A stretch of DNA of 64,000 nt, taken from assembly GCF_910592395.1 (NCBI RefSeq), contig NC_088321.1, forward strand, positions 4,280,001-4,344,000, in the 5' to 3' direction. The position numbers and the translations under genes were made by a program. Numbering within the stretch: position 1 is the first letter of the stretch; each line of letters opens with the position of its first letter. Shown one piece after another: positions 10,475-19,938 of this stretch. The DNA is from Lineus longissimus. Lineage: Eukaryota; Nemertea; Pilidiophora; Heteronemertea; Lineidae. Below the pieces are notes generated by a model, which was given only the letters and a program-made list of their open reading frames with translations, was not told the DNA's origin and ran no database searches.

Positions 10475-11095
10475 CTAAGATTTTTGATGGGAAAGAGTAA
10501 ATCCAAATGGATGTTGTAGTCTAATGATCAGTTTTGATCCTTTTTTCATCTTAAGTTCTTCTATGTAGTACTGTCTTTTCTCCTTAGGAATAACACTGTT
10601 TTCTTCTAAGGCATCTTTCATGGCTGATTCATCCTTTTTAAAAAATAATACTAAAATTCTTATGTTCTCTCTGTAGTCCTTGACAACTGAATTGTACTTC
10701 TGAACTAGTAACCAAACAGTGAGATTGTAGTGCCTGCCGGAAAAGGCAAGATTACATAACTCGGACACCTTCTTTTTTGTGTCTCTCAAATTAGCACAGT
10801 CATCAATGAGGAATAATGTGTTAGAACCAGCAAAGGTCAGAGTAGCAAACTGAAGCACAAGGTCCAAATTACTGGCCACAGCTTCGGGATTAACTATGTA
10901 GACGTTCTTGTCTTGGTAAATCCATTTCCTTTCATATGTCTTATTGTTGAAATATGTTGGACAGAAAATGACTATGTTCTGGAACTTGTGCCGATACTCC
11001 TTTTCTAAGAGGTCAAGGGCAAAATATGTCTTACCACAATTGGTAACACCAGAAATTAACATATTGTGTGGCTCGTAAATAAATACTTCACCCAT
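10475..11095 (-). CDS. A32-type genome-packaging ATPase, 206 aa
   Basis: FtsK/HerA-superfamily ATPase that pumps DNA into capsids in Polintons, virophages and NCLDVs. Walker A GVTNCGKT is at residues 16-23 and Walker B TLFLIDD at about 93-99, with the conserved CANLRDTKKKVSELC region after it and a later WLLVQ sensor-like strand. Intact and of usual length (about 200-250 aa). It is the only left-half gene on -, and its ATG is 4 bp from the ATG of the integrase on the other strand (CATTTAAATG). A decayed copy with the same arrangement lies at 50514-51117. Confidence 0.88.
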   Translation of the reverse strand: MGEVFIYEPHNMLISGVTNCGKTYFALDLLEKEYRHKFQNIVIFCPTYFNNKTYERKWIYQDKNVYIVNPEAVASNLDLVLQFATLTFAGSNTLFLIDDCANLRDTKKKVSELCNLAFSGRHYNLTVWLLVQKYNSVVKDYRENIRILVLFFKKDESAMKDALEENSVIPKEKRQYYIEELKMKKGSKLIIRLQHPFGFTLSHQKS

Positions 11096-11102
11096 TTAAA
11101 TG
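11093..11102. promoter_or_regulatory. Palindromic divergent start-site CATTTAAATG
   Basis: The palindrome supplies the start codon of the ATPase (-) and of the integrase (+), each read as TTTAAATG. The same sequence is at 51115-51124 in Polinton 2. A shared bidirectional initiator of TAAATG type is inferred. Confidence 0.6.
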
Positions 11103-12220
11103 GATGTAAAGGATGACACACAGCAGTATCTAAGGGATTTGTACTACAACCCCGAGAGTCCCGTGGCTTACAGTTCTTTGAGTAAAATCTGGAAACAGGT
11201 CAAGGAAGATATGACTTCGTCACGAGAGCAGAGCTCAGGAAAACTTATTAAACAAAAAGAAGTGAAAGAATTTCTAGAAACACTACCAACTCACCAACTA
11301 CACAAACCGGCCATTAAGAAATTCACCTTCAGGAAGACAATGGTATCGTACATCGATCAACAGTGGCAGGCTGATCTGGTTGACATGCAGAAATTCGAGA
11401 GTAAGAATAAGGGTTTCAGATTCATTTTAACAGTCATAGATCTATTTAGTCGTTTTTCTTGGGCTCTAGCAGTTGATAGTAAGAGGGGAGAAGAAATCAG
11501 AGATGCATTTAAAGTGATATTTGAGGAAGCAAAACCAACGAAAATCCAGTTTGATGACGGTAAAGAATTTTACAACAAACACTTCAAGGAACTCTTAACA
11601 GAAAATGACATAGAATGGTTCTCCACAAAATCTGATAAGAAGGCAGCAGTAGTAGAGAGATTCAATAGAACCCTTAAAGAAAAAATGTGGCGTTATTTCA
11701 CCGCTAAGGAGACTGACAAGTGGATTGACGTTCTGGATGACCTGGTCAGCGGCTACAACAACACATTTCACTCATCAATAGGTATGAAACCTGTAGACGC
11801 CAGAAAGATGGAAAACGAAGGAACAGTGTGGTACAATCTTTACGGTCTTCACCTCAAAGAGACATTTGGTGATCCAAAGTACAAAGTAGGTGACAGTGTA
11901 AGAATTTCAAAGTACAAGTCCATTTTCGGTAAAGGTTACATGCCCAACTACACTGAGGAGGTGTTCCAAATCAAACAGATCATCTTTACTCACCCTATCT
12001 CTACAAGCTTGAGGATTACCACAAAGAAGAAATTCAAGGATATTTCTATGAAGAGGAATTGAGCTATGTTCCTAATCCTGACCAGCTAGAGTACAAGATC
12101 GAGAAAATCCTAAGGTACAAGACCAGTAAAGGCAAGAAATACGGATTAGTGAAGTGGAAGGGTTACAGTGATAAGTTCAATGAATGGTTACCAGTTTCTG
12201 ATATCAAATCATTGAAATGA
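11100..12220 (+). pseudogene. Retroviral-type integrase with C-terminal chromodomain, frameshifted
   Basis: The rve core shows D92 (ADLVDM), D152 (FDDGKEF) and E186 (VVERFNRT), the D,D-35-E-type triad that inserts Polinton ends. The open frame ends at 12062 because of a single-base frameshift near 12001-12006. The remaining sequence to TGA 12218-12220 encodes, in another frame, a chromodomain (KGKKYGLVKWKGYSDKFNEW), intact in Polinton 2. Residues about 38-46 (MTSSREQSS) derive from a degenerate double-hairpin repeat at 11211-11237. Fusion of chromodomain to integrase is known for Polintons and may guide insertion into chromatin. Confidence 0.88.
11211..11237 (-). repeat. Degenerate double-hairpin repeat in integrase
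   Basis: Reads ATGACTTCGTCACGAGAGCA. TCCTGA of the consensus is TCACGA here, which removes an in-frame TGA. A copy with the same change is in the polymerase gene at 17453-17481. Confidence 0.65.
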
Positions 12221-12308
12221 AATAAAGTCTCTAAAGTGACTTAAGTCACAAGAACAAGTTCGAAAAACGTAATTTAAAAAAAAAATGTCCTACTAAATAA
12301 AGAAAGAA
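12221..12308. other. Intergenic spacer
   Basis: AT-rich spacer between integrase and the HNH-like gene, with an A-tract at 12276. Below 100 bp; no signal beyond CTAAATAAAGAAAG before the next start. Confidence 0.4.
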
Positions 12309-13136
12309 ATGGAGGGAGCAATATTTGATAATCAAAATGGTATGATGAATCAGAATAATATGACGAATCATGATAATATGATGAATCAAAATATTCAGAA
12401 GTTTTTGTATTATTTGCATCAAAATAATATGTTAAATCAAAATATGATAAATCAGATTATGTTAAATCAAAATATGATAAATCAGTTTATCTTAAATCAG
12501 ATTATTTTAAATCAAAACATGGAAAATCAAAAGATGGAAAATCAAAACATGGAAAATCAGAATAATATGATGAATCAAAACATGGAAAATCAACCTACAA
12601 TTTATTGTGTTAAGTGCTGTGAAAAGAAACCTGAAATTAATTTTGAAAAGAACAGGCGTAATAAACTACTTGATTACTGTAAAGAATGTGGTTCAAGTAA
12701 AATCAAGGGATGTAATAAATGTTATGAAATTAAATTACTAAGTGATGGTGAATTTGGTAAAAACGGAAATAGAGGTAACTGCAGATCATGTTTTAATTCA
12801 TATTACAAAAAGGATTACCTTGACCAAAATGGTAATAGAGACAGACACAAAATTAGAGTTGGTCTAAACCGCATTTCTAAGGGAGAGTGTAACGGTAATT
12901 CCTCATTTAATCTAGGATGTACAGACAGTGTCTTCCATCAGTGGTTAGAGTACCAGAGGAGTCTATCTCCAATAGGACAAAGTCCCGAGAACAGAGTTCG
13001 AATAGAAGAAGAGTTGGATCATGTCTTACCAATCAAGGAATTCAAAGATAAACCTGAACTGTGCTTTGCTTGGTTTAGCATGAGACCAATGGAAAAGACA
13101 GAAAACAGACAGAAGATTATGGATTATCGAATTTAA
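12309..13136 (+). CDS. Zinc-ribbon/HNH-like nuclease with Asn/Met-rich leader, 275 aa
   Basis: Residues 1-95 are a low-complexity run of NQNM-type repeats. Then come two Cys-pair clusters (YCVKCCEKK with YCKECG; GCNKCYE with NCRSCF, about 100-160), a basic KIRVGLNRISKG stretch, the CTDSVFHQWLEYQ motif and, at about 238-270, ELDHVLPIKEF followed by FSMRPMEKTENRQK. That last part resembles the HNH core (D-H, then RP..ENR) of nucleases found in giant viruses and some Polintons. Residues SPIGQSPENRVRIEE cover a degenerate double-hairpin repeat (12972-13001). In Polinton 2 only the first few codons remain (56294). Function as a DNA endonuclease is likely but inferred. Confidence 0.6.
   Translation: MEGAIFDNQNGMMNQNNMTNHDNMMNQNIQKFLYYLHQNNMLNQNMINQIMLNQNMINQFILNQIILNQNMENQKMENQNMENQNNMMNQNMENQPTIYCVKCCEKKPEINFEKNRRNKLLDYCKECGSSKIKGCNKCYEIKLLSDGEFGKNGNRGNCRSCFNSYYKKDYLDQNGNRDRHKIRVGLNRISKGECNGNSSFNLGCTDSVFHQWLEYQRSLSPIGQSPENRVRIEEELDHVLPIKEFKDKPELCFAWFSMRPMEKTENRQKIMDYRI
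12972..13001 (-). repeat. Degenerate double-hairpin repeat in HNH-like gene
   Basis: TAGGACAAAGTCC then CGAGAACAGAGTTCGA. Translated as GQSPENRVR, the GLRPESIAR reading frame of the repeat. Confidence 0.65.
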
Positions 13137-13271
13137 ATAATAACATGAGAATGAACCAGAACATTAACATATGTAGTCAGGCAGAAATCATAAACGAGAT
13201 GATTAAGTTGAATAATACACTTGAAAGAAATTTACTCTTTGCAGTGAATTGATTTTATTCTACTTAATTAA

Positions 13272-13523
13272 ATGAATAGAACTTGGGGTTACACAAAACG
13301 ACCACGTAATTGGAAAGAAAGATTATAACGATTTCATAGAGAATTAGAGGCAGAAGTAGAGTCAAAGTTGGAGCCTGGTCCCGAAAAACCTTTAAAACCT
13401 GCTGGGCCTGCTGGGTCAGAAAAACCTTTAAAATTTAATGTACTTCAAAAACCTGTAGTGTCTGTAGGATCAACACTAAACACTAGAAATGACAGAACAA
13501 CTGATTCTAGTTATTCCCACTAA
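13272..13523 (+). pseudogene. Small basic Polinton protein with a premature stop
   Basis: Starts in ATTAAATG and reads MNRTWGYTKRPRNWKERL, then TAA at 13326-13328, then continues in frame for about 64 codons to TAA 13521-13523, 4 bp before the next ATG. Downstream residues are Pro/Lys-rich (EKPLKPAGPAGSEKPLK). The N-terminus is strongly conserved in Polinton 2 (56474, 62329), which shows that it is a real gene although too short for many ORF callers. A basic DNA-binding or core-protein role is possible but unproven. Confidence 0.6.
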
Positions 13524-13527
13524 TTAA

Positions 13528-14187
13528 ATGGATGGAGACAACAAGGTTTATCCAGATTTAAGTAATTTAAACTCTGAAAGTCAATTAAACTATGAAAGGT
13601 CTGAAAAGCATACAGAAAGTAACCCTCAGGCTTTCAGACTACAACAAATATGTGAGGTTAAGAGTTTCTTAGAAAGCGAGATTGAATTTAGAAGAAAGAT
13701 ATTTTCAAAGTACAAAAAAGCATTTAGCGTAATTACTGGCATTAGCCATTTCCTTAATTTAACTAGCGTAGCAGCCGGATCTGTTGGTGTTTCCGCTTTA
13801 GCTGGTGTCATCACGGCACCGATAGGCTTAGCTCTGGGTGGCGTAACAATAGGTAGTGCCATTATTTCATCAGCCTTAGGCTGGGAGAAAAAGAATATTC
13901 TAAGGAAAATTGAAAAACATGAGAATATCAGAATGTTGGCAATTTCAAAACTGAACACAATCAATGATTTGGTTAGTAAAGCCTTAACCGATTCTCACAT
14001 ATCTACAGAGGAAGTCGGTTTAATACTCAAGGAGAAGGAGAAATACATTTCGATGAAAAATGCCATTAGGAAAAAACAAAGGGAGACCAATTCCAATGTC
14101 GATGTAGAGTCTCTCAAAAAAACATTTTTAGAACAAGGAAAAAAGATAGCTCAGATAGAGATGCTAGAAAAACTAAAAGTTCAGTAA
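13528..14187 (+). CDS. Conserved Polinton two-helix membrane protein, 219 aa
   Basis: Starts in ATTAAATGG. Variable acidic N-terminus, then a conserved core from about residue 38: QICEVKSFLESEIEFRRK, a hydrophobic Gly/Ala-rich pair of segments at about 75-115 (SVAAGSVGVSALAGVI; APIGLALGGVTIGSAI), then a charged helical tail with ISKLNTINDLVSKAL and ISTEEVGLILKEKEKY. I recognise this protein from many animal Polintons; function unknown, probably virion-associated. Two frameshifted homologues lie at 56817-57632 and 62672-63487. Confidence 0.72.
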   Translation: MDGDNKVYPDLSNLNSESQLNYERSEKHTESNPQAFRLQQICEVKSFLESEIEFRRKIFSKYKKAFSVITGISHFLNLTSVAAGSVGVSALAGVITAPIGLALGGVTIGSAIISSALGWEKKNILRKIEKHENIRMLAISKLNTINDLVSKALTDSHISTEEVGLILKEKEKYISMKNAIRKKQRETNSNVDVESLKKTFLEQGKKIAQIEMLEKLKVQ

Positions 14188-14345
14188 ATCAAACAGGACT
14201 CGAGCTATGCTCTCAAGACGAAGTCGTACTAAATAGTCCTAATCCTAATGTGGTGTATCACTATCACTATTATCATTACTTTGGTGTTAGGGATGAATTT
14301 CCGCCAGTGCCACTACCATCAGCGCCACCATATTCATTAGTTTAA
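14188..14345 (+). other. Possible short C-terminal frame ending PSAPPYSLV
   Basis: An open frame without an ATG of its own runs through the double-hairpin repeat and ends at TAA 14343-14345. It encodes VVYHYHYYHYFGV and then DEFPPVPLPSAPPYSLV. It overlaps the 3' end of the 219-aa gene in another frame and could be read only after a frameshift. PSAP is a known TSG101-binding late-domain word; significance uncertain. Confidence 0.25.
14200..14228 (+). repeat. Double-hairpin repeat after the 219-aa gene
   Basis: Full + copy, 12 bp past the stop, missing from the same place in Polinton 2. It lies in the open frame that continues into the short PSAPPY frame. Confidence 0.85.
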
Positions 14346-14404
14346 TCGAGCTATGCTCTCAGGACAAAGTCTGACTAGGACAAAGTCCAGAGAGCAAAGC
14401 TCGA
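14346..14404. repeat. Double-hairpin repeats, head-to-head pair
   Basis: A + copy at 14346-14374 directly followed by a - copy at 14376-14404. They separate the convergent 3' ends of the + genes and the polymerase gene, whose stop lies at 14406-14408. Confidence 0.9.
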
Positions 14405-15648
14405 CTCAAGCGAAGTTTGAATCGCTGTAATCTATGTAGCCTTCATAATACATTCCAAATGGTAACGTTCTTATTCCATCTTCAAGTATGAACCTCTTAT
14501 CATCAAAAGGACTGAGGCTTTTTTTGTCAACTTCTTCCAAATAGATTTGGTGTTTATCTGATCTTAAGTGTCTCATCTTGTGGTAAAATGACCTACTCTT
14601 TTCAAGACAATCAACATAGTCATCATTGAGATATCTCTCCTTACTACATTCTTGGCAATACCCTTCAATTTCTTAGAATCGTAATCTTTTGTCGAGCCTT
14701 GCTCTCCAGACATAGTCTTGGTCCTGTAAGCATACATCTTACTTCTAAGGGCAATGAATTCAGTCATCTCGACTCCTCCTAACTCATCCTTGAAATAACC
14801 TGGCACCTTCTTCTTACTGGTGTCATAGAGTGGATGATCTTTTGGATAATTACTAAGGTCAAAATAGTGTTTCAACTCCTTTAAGTCTTTAGTTAAGTAT
14901 TAATGTTAAGTACAAAGGAATCTGTATCTAGATACAGCAGTTCAATATTTTTCTCACCAAAGTACGGTTGAAGAACTTCATAATAGAATTCATACATTAA
15001 TAATTTAGACAATTCAAGTACTGAAGCTCCTATGTAGATTGGTTTGTTGAATTTCATTGATGTTTTCCTCATGCTAATAGCAGCATTATGTTCGTCAAAT
15101 ACGCATATCGATGAAAACCTGGGATTGGCCATTACATTCCTGGCTCTCTCCCCGTCCGATACCAATTCAATTTCCACCCTGTTCCTTACATTCTCACAAG
15201 TCTTTCCGTAGAAAGCATTATTCATGAGCTTAAAATAGTCTTTCTCAAAATCAGTCTTAGAATCCATACGTCTTTTAGTGTTAAAATCAATGTATGGTGC
15301 TAACCACTTTGATTGTTTAAAACATATCACCGAATGAACCCTCTTAAGTACCATTCCGTGCTTGAGGTAAAATTGTAGCATTCTGTAATGCACTATGTAA
15401 TTAGTTTTATCCTTTTGTGTTAGTATTAGTTTCTCTACATTTGATCTTTTATCATCACCCAGTAACTCCCTCTGGTAAGGACTTAATTCATCATCTTCAA
15501 TAAAGAGAGATTCAGGACAGAATGGAAAGTTCCTCGACTGAAATTTAATATTTCCTGGATACTCCAAATCCACCTCTAAGAAATACCCTTCCTCACTATC
15601 ACTTGGAATTGCCATAATCTGCTCTTTACTAATAACATTCATGTTAAG

Positions 15649-15707
15649 TCGAGCTTTGCTCTCTGGACTTTGTCCTAGTCGGACTTTGTCCTGAGAGCAT
15701 AGCTCGA
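15649..15707. repeat. Double-hairpin repeats, inverted pair inside polymerase
   Basis: A + copy (15649-15677) and a - copy (15679-15707) lie head to head. On the gene strand they read ELCSQDKVR and then LGQSPESKAR, so two frames of the same repeat are used one after the other. They lie between polymerase motif A and the palm/thumb region, where loop length is tolerated. Confidence 0.88.
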
Positions 15708-16874
15708 GTGGATCAATATCTATCATTTCAAAACTACCATAGGGTTGAGGTTCCATCATAGACCAGCCATAGAGATTATTTGCGTCTATGTAGAGTAGTT
15801 TATGACTCTCATCGGCCTTGATATGTCTTGTGCCCATAACACCCGAAATTCCACCTCGTATTGCTTTCTCAAAAGTAAGTAAGATGTTGGTATCAGTCAG
15901 TAGTTCTAGGTTTATTCCTGTGTATTTCAAACCAGCTTGCCAGGTTAGGCCTGGTGCTGAGTAACAGTGACATGGATCTATCTGAAAGTAGTTCAAATTG
16001 ACATCCCTGAATTTCTCAAATAAATCAGCTAGAAGGATCACATCAGTTTTGAGGTAGAGGTCAATGAACTCACCGTGATTCCTGATCTTGAAATGATCCC
16101 ATATTACCTTAGCTTCATCATAGGCAGAATCAGGTGCCATTTCATTTTTCAATTCGTCAAAAAACATAGACTTTTCTAGGTAAGTAACATTGTAGCTTTC
16201 ATGTGATGTGTAAAAAGAGTAAGGTACTGAACCCTTCTTCCTCAATAGCTTAAAGTCAGTGGTATTTGGGAACAGCTGTCTGGTAATTTTAAAATCATCA
16301 TCCAACATTGATTTGGTTATGTTGTCTAAACTGGACTGCAGGAATCTGTACGAGTCCAAAAACCTGAAACAACCGAACTGAAATGAAATGTATTCCTCTG
16401 ATGTTTTGGCAAGTATTTTCAGTTTCTTGTACTTCGGTAGCTTAGTCATTAATTCTTTAATAAATAAGTGAGAATCGTAATTACTGAGATTGTGAAAAAA
16501 CACTGGAACAAACATAGCTTTCTTTTCATTCAAATTACACGAGTTGTGAGCAGCACCTCGATATCTACCACAGTAGTGATCATGATCCTTGACCTTGTCA
16601 TATCCCAAAGGTTGATTACAATAGTAACAATGTGTTTCTAATTGATATTTATGCCAGTCTTCATCTGTCATTGTTAGAGGAAAGTTACAGTTCAATAAAT
16701 TAGAGAATTGTTCTTCCATCCTGATTAACCAATTACAGAACACATCTACAACATCAGCACCCCTGTGAGACACATACTGGCTACTGTAAAGGTGTGTGTA
16801 GTCTGAGTGAACATAAACACCAACAGCTGATGCATTTTGTTTAAAACGTTTTTTAGTGGTAACAGTGGTATCTG

Positions 16875-16944
16875 TCTCAGGACGAAGTCCGACTCGAGCT
16901 CTGCTCTGAGTTGTGTCGGACTTCGTCCTGAGAGCAGAGCTCGA
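16875..16944. repeat. Double-hairpin repeats in the polymerase exonuclease domain
   Basis: A + second-hairpin half (16875-16893), a + first-hairpin half (16894-16910) and a complete - copy (16916-16944). Together they add about 25 residues (SSSALRTKSD then RARVGLRPE) just after the first exonuclease motif. Confidence 0.85.
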
Positions 16945-17408
16945 GTTATCATTGACTGTTGTGCTTATCGCTTCGAAATCAGCATAGATCACAAATGGAA
17001 CTCTATTTTTGAATGAGTGTTTTTCAAATTTAATTTGTGACCATTTACTGTTAGGTGGAGGCAAAGTAATCTTACAGTAATCGTGTTCTCCACATTTCTT
17101 TTTATGTTTATCTAGTGTTGACTTCCTGTAAAAGTAATTCATGCATCTCCTGCAAAGATACACTCTATGAGCTAGTGTCCTGAAGAAAAGATTGATGTCT
17201 CTTATGTACATGAAATGGTCCTTGAAATACAGCAGATCGATGACATCATCATCATCATAATTCTTGGACAGGTAGAGAGGTTCTAGTTTTGCCTCACAGG
17301 TGCTCTTAGCCGATTCATTCTGCAATTTAAACACATTAATTTTGAGATTATTATCACTCTCTATCTTAGGAATATCCTTTTGAATACATACAGGAAATGA
17401 GTCTATTC

Positions 17409-17544
17409 GTACTCCGTACTGAGAGCTAGGCTCGATTACGACATCAGTAGTTTTCGAACTCTGTTCTCGTGACGAAGTCATTTGTAGCATATCGGTAGTA
17501 ATATTTAATGTACTCTCGAGCTCTGCTCTCAGGACAAAGTCCGT
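17409..17544. repeat. Three double-hairpin repeats in the polymerase N-terminal region
   Basis: Degenerate copies at 17409-17437 (-) and 17453-17481 (+) and a full copy at 17516-17544 (+). The full copy has loop TCT in place of TAT, so the gene strand reads GCAGAG where the consensus would give an in-frame TAG. Confidence 0.8.
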
Positions 17545-18308
17545 CTCTGGATTTTCTTTCAGATATTTAGCGGCCAATAAAGACCAGAGAAAACATTTAT
17601 TGTCATTTGATTCCACATTTATTACTGCTTTTGTTTAAAATGGTAATTTAGTGTAATGACCACCTTTACACCTCTTGTAAGAACAGATGGTCATGTTACA
17701 AGACTCTATTTTATTTAAAGTAAGTCCAGAACCTTGAAAGTACCTTTACTCAATCTGTGTCTTAATGTAGTTTAACTGGTTGGTTATGGCATAAATTGCC
17801 TGGTTCCTTGAAATTATGCTTTCCATTGGAGACTGAATGGGTTGTGTTACACTTTCACCCTGACGATCAAACTGAGCAAATACTGATATGCTAATTTTGT
17901 GATGGTAATCATTGAGTTGAAATAATACCTCCTCTAATTTATCTCTGTATTCATACACTTGTTTAGCTTCTCTGTCAATCTTCAAACTAATGGTGACTAC
18001 AGGCTTGCCAAATTGTTTTACTATTTCTATTCCACTCACTTTCTTTATGCCATCTAGCTCATTTTCCTCAAATGCAAGTTTCTTATCCATAGTTTTAGGG
18101 ATCAGTGATTGGGCTCGGGGTTGAGCAAGAGGCACATAATCCGGATTTAATTTACTTAAGTGACCTTTGGTTCTCCTGTGAATGGCCATATTATTGTATG
18201 ATATGTACTTGTCACATGTAGTGCAAAGTATTTTCTGATTCTTATCAGTCATTCTATTTATTGGACTAAAATTTATTAAATTCAATAAATCTCTTGAATT
18301 AAATAGAA

Positions 18309-19370
18309 ATGGACTTCATAATCAATGAACAAGAATGTAATGAAGCCAAATTTGAGTACTACTTAACAGACCAATTAGACATAAAATCCATTACTTTGAA
18401 ATCGATAACCTTTTACAATTCATGGTGGACAGGTGATTTTCTACCAGAGGGAGTAAGGATTTTCTCATTTCTAGTCGAAATAACCAGAATTACAACACAT
18501 GAGCCCTTAGATAAACAATTATGGTGTATGGATGAATTTAGGACATTATTTGCTCCTGGACTTGAAACAGATACACTTGAAAAGGAAGTCATGAAAATTT
18601 GCGAACGGCATTTGGAAAAGGAATCTACCACAACTAAAGACACCATTACTAAATACACATTTCCATACTCTCGACATTTTAGTTTAAGTGAGTTTTGTGA
18701 GGTATGGCAAAAATACATAAACGAAATTGGAATTAGCCACGTTAAGGTCAACTGTGATAACAATAATTACATAACCCTTGAACTTTCAGAGGATAAAGAG
18801 TACCCTCTGAAAGTAGACAAGTTAGATAAAAATGAAAAAATCAAGATTGAGAGAAACACAAAAGGTTTTCAAATAAGCAAAACCATAAGAGAGGTGATAG
18901 AAAAACAGTTCACAGTGGTGAATGAGTGGTTTGGCTTTAAGCAAACTAAATTCACCAAGAAAGGAAAATACTACTCCACAAGACCACTCAACTTTTACAG
19001 GAAATATCTATTCCTGCAAGCTAATTTGGTTGACAAAGCTAAGACCCTCTACAACAATAAACCATCTAACATTTTCTGCATCATACCTGTAGAAGATGGT
19101 GACCAAATAAAAATGCAGCGATACGAACCGAATTGTAAGAAAACGATAAATAAGTGTACTAATCACATAAAATTCGAAATCACTGATGAGAATGGTAAGC
19201 TAGTTAATTTCAGAGGAACAGAGGTTTCTTTAGAGTTAAGAATCGAGCTATGCTCTCAGGACGAAGTCCGAATAGAGTTAAACTCTCAGGACAAAGTCCG
19301 AATAGAGTTAAACTCTTGTGGTGAAGACAAGCACCTCGGACTCGAGCTATGCTCTCAGGACGAAGTCTGA
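18309..19370 (+). CDS. Penton-like / minor capsid-like protein, 353 aa
   Basis: Transcribed away from the polymerase gene; its ATG lies 56 bp from the polymerase ATG, in AAATAGAAATGG, the same context as the capsid gene. N-terminal half: a beta-rich stretch with IKSITLKSITFYNSWW resembling the first strands of penton-like proteins. C-terminal part: KFEITDENGKLVNFRG followed by TEVSLELRI, which matches the end of the 258-aa penton-like protein (LNIRLTDEKGDIIDLNG). So I see it as a second jelly-roll type virion protein, at moderate confidence. The last 40 or so residues and the TGA stop are made by three to four double-hairpin repeats (ELCSQDEVR reading). Confidence 0.6.
   Translation: MDFIINEQECNEAKFEYYLTDQLDIKSITLKSITFYNSWWTGDFLPEGVRIFSFLVEITRITTHEPLDKQLWCMDEFRTLFAPGLETDTLEKEVMKICERHLEKESTTTKDTITKYTFPYSRHFSLSEFCEVWQKYINEIGISHVKVNCDNNNYITLELSEDKEYPLKVDKLDKNEKIKIERNTKGFQISKTIREVIEKQFTVVNEWFGFKQTKFTKKGKYYSTRPLNFYRKYLFLQANLVDKAKTLYNNKPSNIFCIIPVEDGDQIKMQRYEPNCKKTINKCTNHIKFEITDENGKLVNFRGTEVSLELRIELCSQDEVRIELNSQDKVRIELNSCGEDKHLGLELCSQDEV
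19243..19370 (+). repeat. Cluster of double-hairpin repeats forming a protein tail
   Basis: Full copies at 19243-19271 and 19342-19370, a variant with first stem GAGTTAAACTC at 19273-19301 and a decayed copy from 19303. The spacing is 30 bp for the first three. The last copy carries CTGA in place of CCGA, and this supplies the stop codon. Confidence 0.9.
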
Positions 19371-19383
19371 CCACCTGATGAGA

Positions 19384-19890
19384 TCATTCCATTAAATGAA
19401 TAATACATTTCTTCTCTTTAACTACAGGTTTAACAAGAGGGCTAATTGATCCCTTCATGACTGCTTCATTCGGACTTCGTCCTGAGAGCATAGCTCGATT
19501 CAAGCCTGATCGCTGCTCTTTACTTCCTTTTTTAGGAAGTTTCTTAAACATAATGAATGCTGCTAAAATAATTGCACCTAAACCTAGTACATAGACATAG
19601 GTATTACTACTAGATTCACGCAGTGATACATCAGTATTTTGAGATTGTGGTTCTTCTTCCTCTACTTCTTCTTCCTCCTTTTCCACAACTCTGTTGTTTG
19701 GTGAGGAGTCCTGTACTTTAAATGTCGTCTTATCCTTTTTTATCCTCTTAAATTCCTTAGATCTTCTACCCAGTTCTCTAGACCATGCTAATTGTTTCTC
19801 TGATCGAGGTTTCTTAGACACTGAAACTTTAGTCGGACTTTGTCCTGAGAGCATAGCTCGAGTAGTATCAGTTACAGTTTCAAGTTCCAT
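19384..19890 (-). CDS. Basic single-span membrane protein, 168 aa
   Basis: Start within GATAAATGG. A Lys/Arg-rich part (PRSEKQLAWSRELGRRSKEF, about 28-47), an acidic run (KEEEEVEEEE), then one membrane span at about 100-117 (YVLGLGAIILAAFIMF) and a basic tail. Small basic transmembrane proteins of this type are seen in animal Polintons; the role is not known. Two double-hairpin repeats are translated in frame: TRAMLSGQSPT near residue 10 and NRAMLSGRSPN near residue 135. Confidence 0.6.
   Translation of the reverse strand: MELETVTDTTRAMLSGQSPTKVSVSKKPRSEKQLAWSRELGRRSKEFKRIKKDKTTFKVQDSSPNNRVVEKEEEEVEEEEPQSQNTDVSLRESSSNTYVYVLGLGAIILAAFIMFKKLPKKGSKEQRSGLNRAMLSGRSPNEAVMKGSISPLVKPVVKEKKCIIHLME
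19470..19498 (-). repeat. Double-hairpin repeat in the 168-aa gene, 3' part
   Basis: Full - copy on +, so sense in the gene. Read as RAMLSGRSP. Confidence 0.9.
19833..19861 (-). repeat. Double-hairpin repeat in the 168-aa gene, 5' part
   Basis: Full copy, second loop TTT. Read as RAMLSGQSP close to the protein N-terminus. Confidence 0.9.
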
Positions 19891-19938
19891 TTATCTTGCT
19901 CAAATTAATTGGACATATGTTCTCATAACCAGGTTAAT

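Larger units (their letters stand above)
14406..18252 (-). pseudogene. Protein-primed DNA polymerase B, broken by two stops and two frameshifts
   Basis: Family-B polymerase of Polintons. The ATG at 18250-18252 follows AATAAATAGA and opens with a C2H2-like finger (ILCTTCDKYISYNN). In-frame TAA codons are at 17746-17748 and 17635-17637. The long open part (14893-17616) holds a CRRCMNYFYRKS finger, exonuclease motifs YADFEAI, NLSNYDSHLF and YLKTDVILLAD, an endonuclease VII-like insert (CYYCNQ, then HDHYCGRYRGAAHN), polymerase motif A YIDANNLYGWSM, motif B NNAFYGKTCEN and motif C YLDTDSF. Frameshifts follow near 14880 and 14628; the last frame ends at 14406. Four sites hold in-frame double-hairpin repeats. 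Copying from a terminal protein would be its role; this copy is inactive as it stands. Confidence 0.88.

Noticed and set aside
13326-17748. Possible recoding of TAA as a sense codon in Polinton 1 (three in-frame TAA codons)
   Set aside because: Several intact Polinton genes end with TAA, and the same polymerase gene also has frameshifts, so simple decay is the better explanation.
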